Source: Dipylidium caninum
Lineage: Eukaryota > Platyhelminthes > Cestoda > Cyclophyllidea > Dipylidiidae
DNA: 64,000 nucleotides
NCBI GenBank assembly: GCA_017562135.1
Contig: QEYB01001046.1
Location: forward strand, 2,914,001-2,978,000
Direction: 5' to 3'
The notes beneath the pieces were generated by a model. It did not search any database, had not been told where the DNA came from, and worked only from the letters and a program-made list of their open reading frames with translations. Shown one piece after another: positions 63,785 to 64,000 of the stretch. Positions within the stretch are counted from its first letter, which is position 1; every line of letters starts with the position of its first letter. The translations under genes were made by a program, and so were the position numbers.

Positions 63785-64000
63785 GAACACCTTCCGGTTG
63801 GCATTTTTGGACGTGCACTTTGTCTCCCAGACATACGGGCACGTTCCTGTAAAAAAGTTCACCGACTACCGCCCTGATGGCGAGGAGGACGACGGTGATA
63901 GTTCGGCTGTCGCATGGGGTGTGCCTGCCAAAGGCAGAGTGGCAGATGAAGCCGCAATCTGGGCTGTCTGGGATGCTCGCCATGCCCAAAGGCAGGCAAC
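63785..64000 (+). CDS. Exon-like frame running off the right edge
   Basis: From an acceptor-like GGCAAG at 63784, the frame N-T-F-R-L-A-F-L-D-V-H-F-V-S-Q-T-Y-G-H-V runs open to the end, continuing with acidic DGEEDDGDSS and AAIWAVWDARHAQRQ. The nearest in-frame stop is at 63762-63764. The composition is protein-like and unlike the shadow frames nearby, but the splice site is weak and the family is not recognised. Confidence 0.4.

Noticed and set aside
1..64000. CRISPR arrays, bacterial operons, rRNA genes, viral genes, intact transposons
   Set aside because: None seen; genes are intron-bearing animal genes, and no reverse transcriptase, integrase or transposase motif was recognised.

Overview
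This is a stretch of animal nuclear DNA, and flatworm (probably tapeworm) is the best fit. The protein-coding genes are split by GT-AG introns. Several introns are only 29-37 nt long, others run to kilobases, and a splice acceptor often sits a few bases before the start codon, as expected where mRNAs receive a trans-spliced leader. Homologies were recognised by eye from remembered family sequences; no search was run.

Layout, left to right. 1-5070 (+): the body and 3' end of UTP6, an SSU-processome HAT-repeat protein. 6015-10039 (-): a two-pore-domain potassium channel in four exons, with a possible alternative last exon at 5546-5794. 10040-17928: a GC-rich then AT-rich gene-poor stretch. 17929-19803 (+): an intronless 624-residue disordered protein with a Lys-rich start, a 108-residue tandem duplication and a poly-Ser tail. 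25171-25602 (-): a smaller Lys-rich/Ser-Glu-rich protein of similar design. 27863-35358 (-): WDR75 (UTP17) in at least 13 exons. 38081-40465 (+): RABGEF1/Rabex-5 in six exons. 45581-56781 (-): a TBC1D10-type Rab GAP, eight exons traced, C-terminal end not found. 59410-60212 (-): an unidentified coding region with unresolved splicing. 63785-64000 (+): an exon-like frame running off the right edge.

Functional themes. Two small-subunit-processome genes (UTP6, WDR75) lie within 28 kb of each other. A Rab GEF and a Rab GAP lie tail to tail (RABGEF1, TBC1D10). The most unusual item is a low-complexity insertion of roughly 350 residues in the TBC domain, just before its arginine-finger motif. No CRISPR array, rRNA gene, intact tRNA or intact transposon was seen; two degraded tRNA-like sequences are noted.
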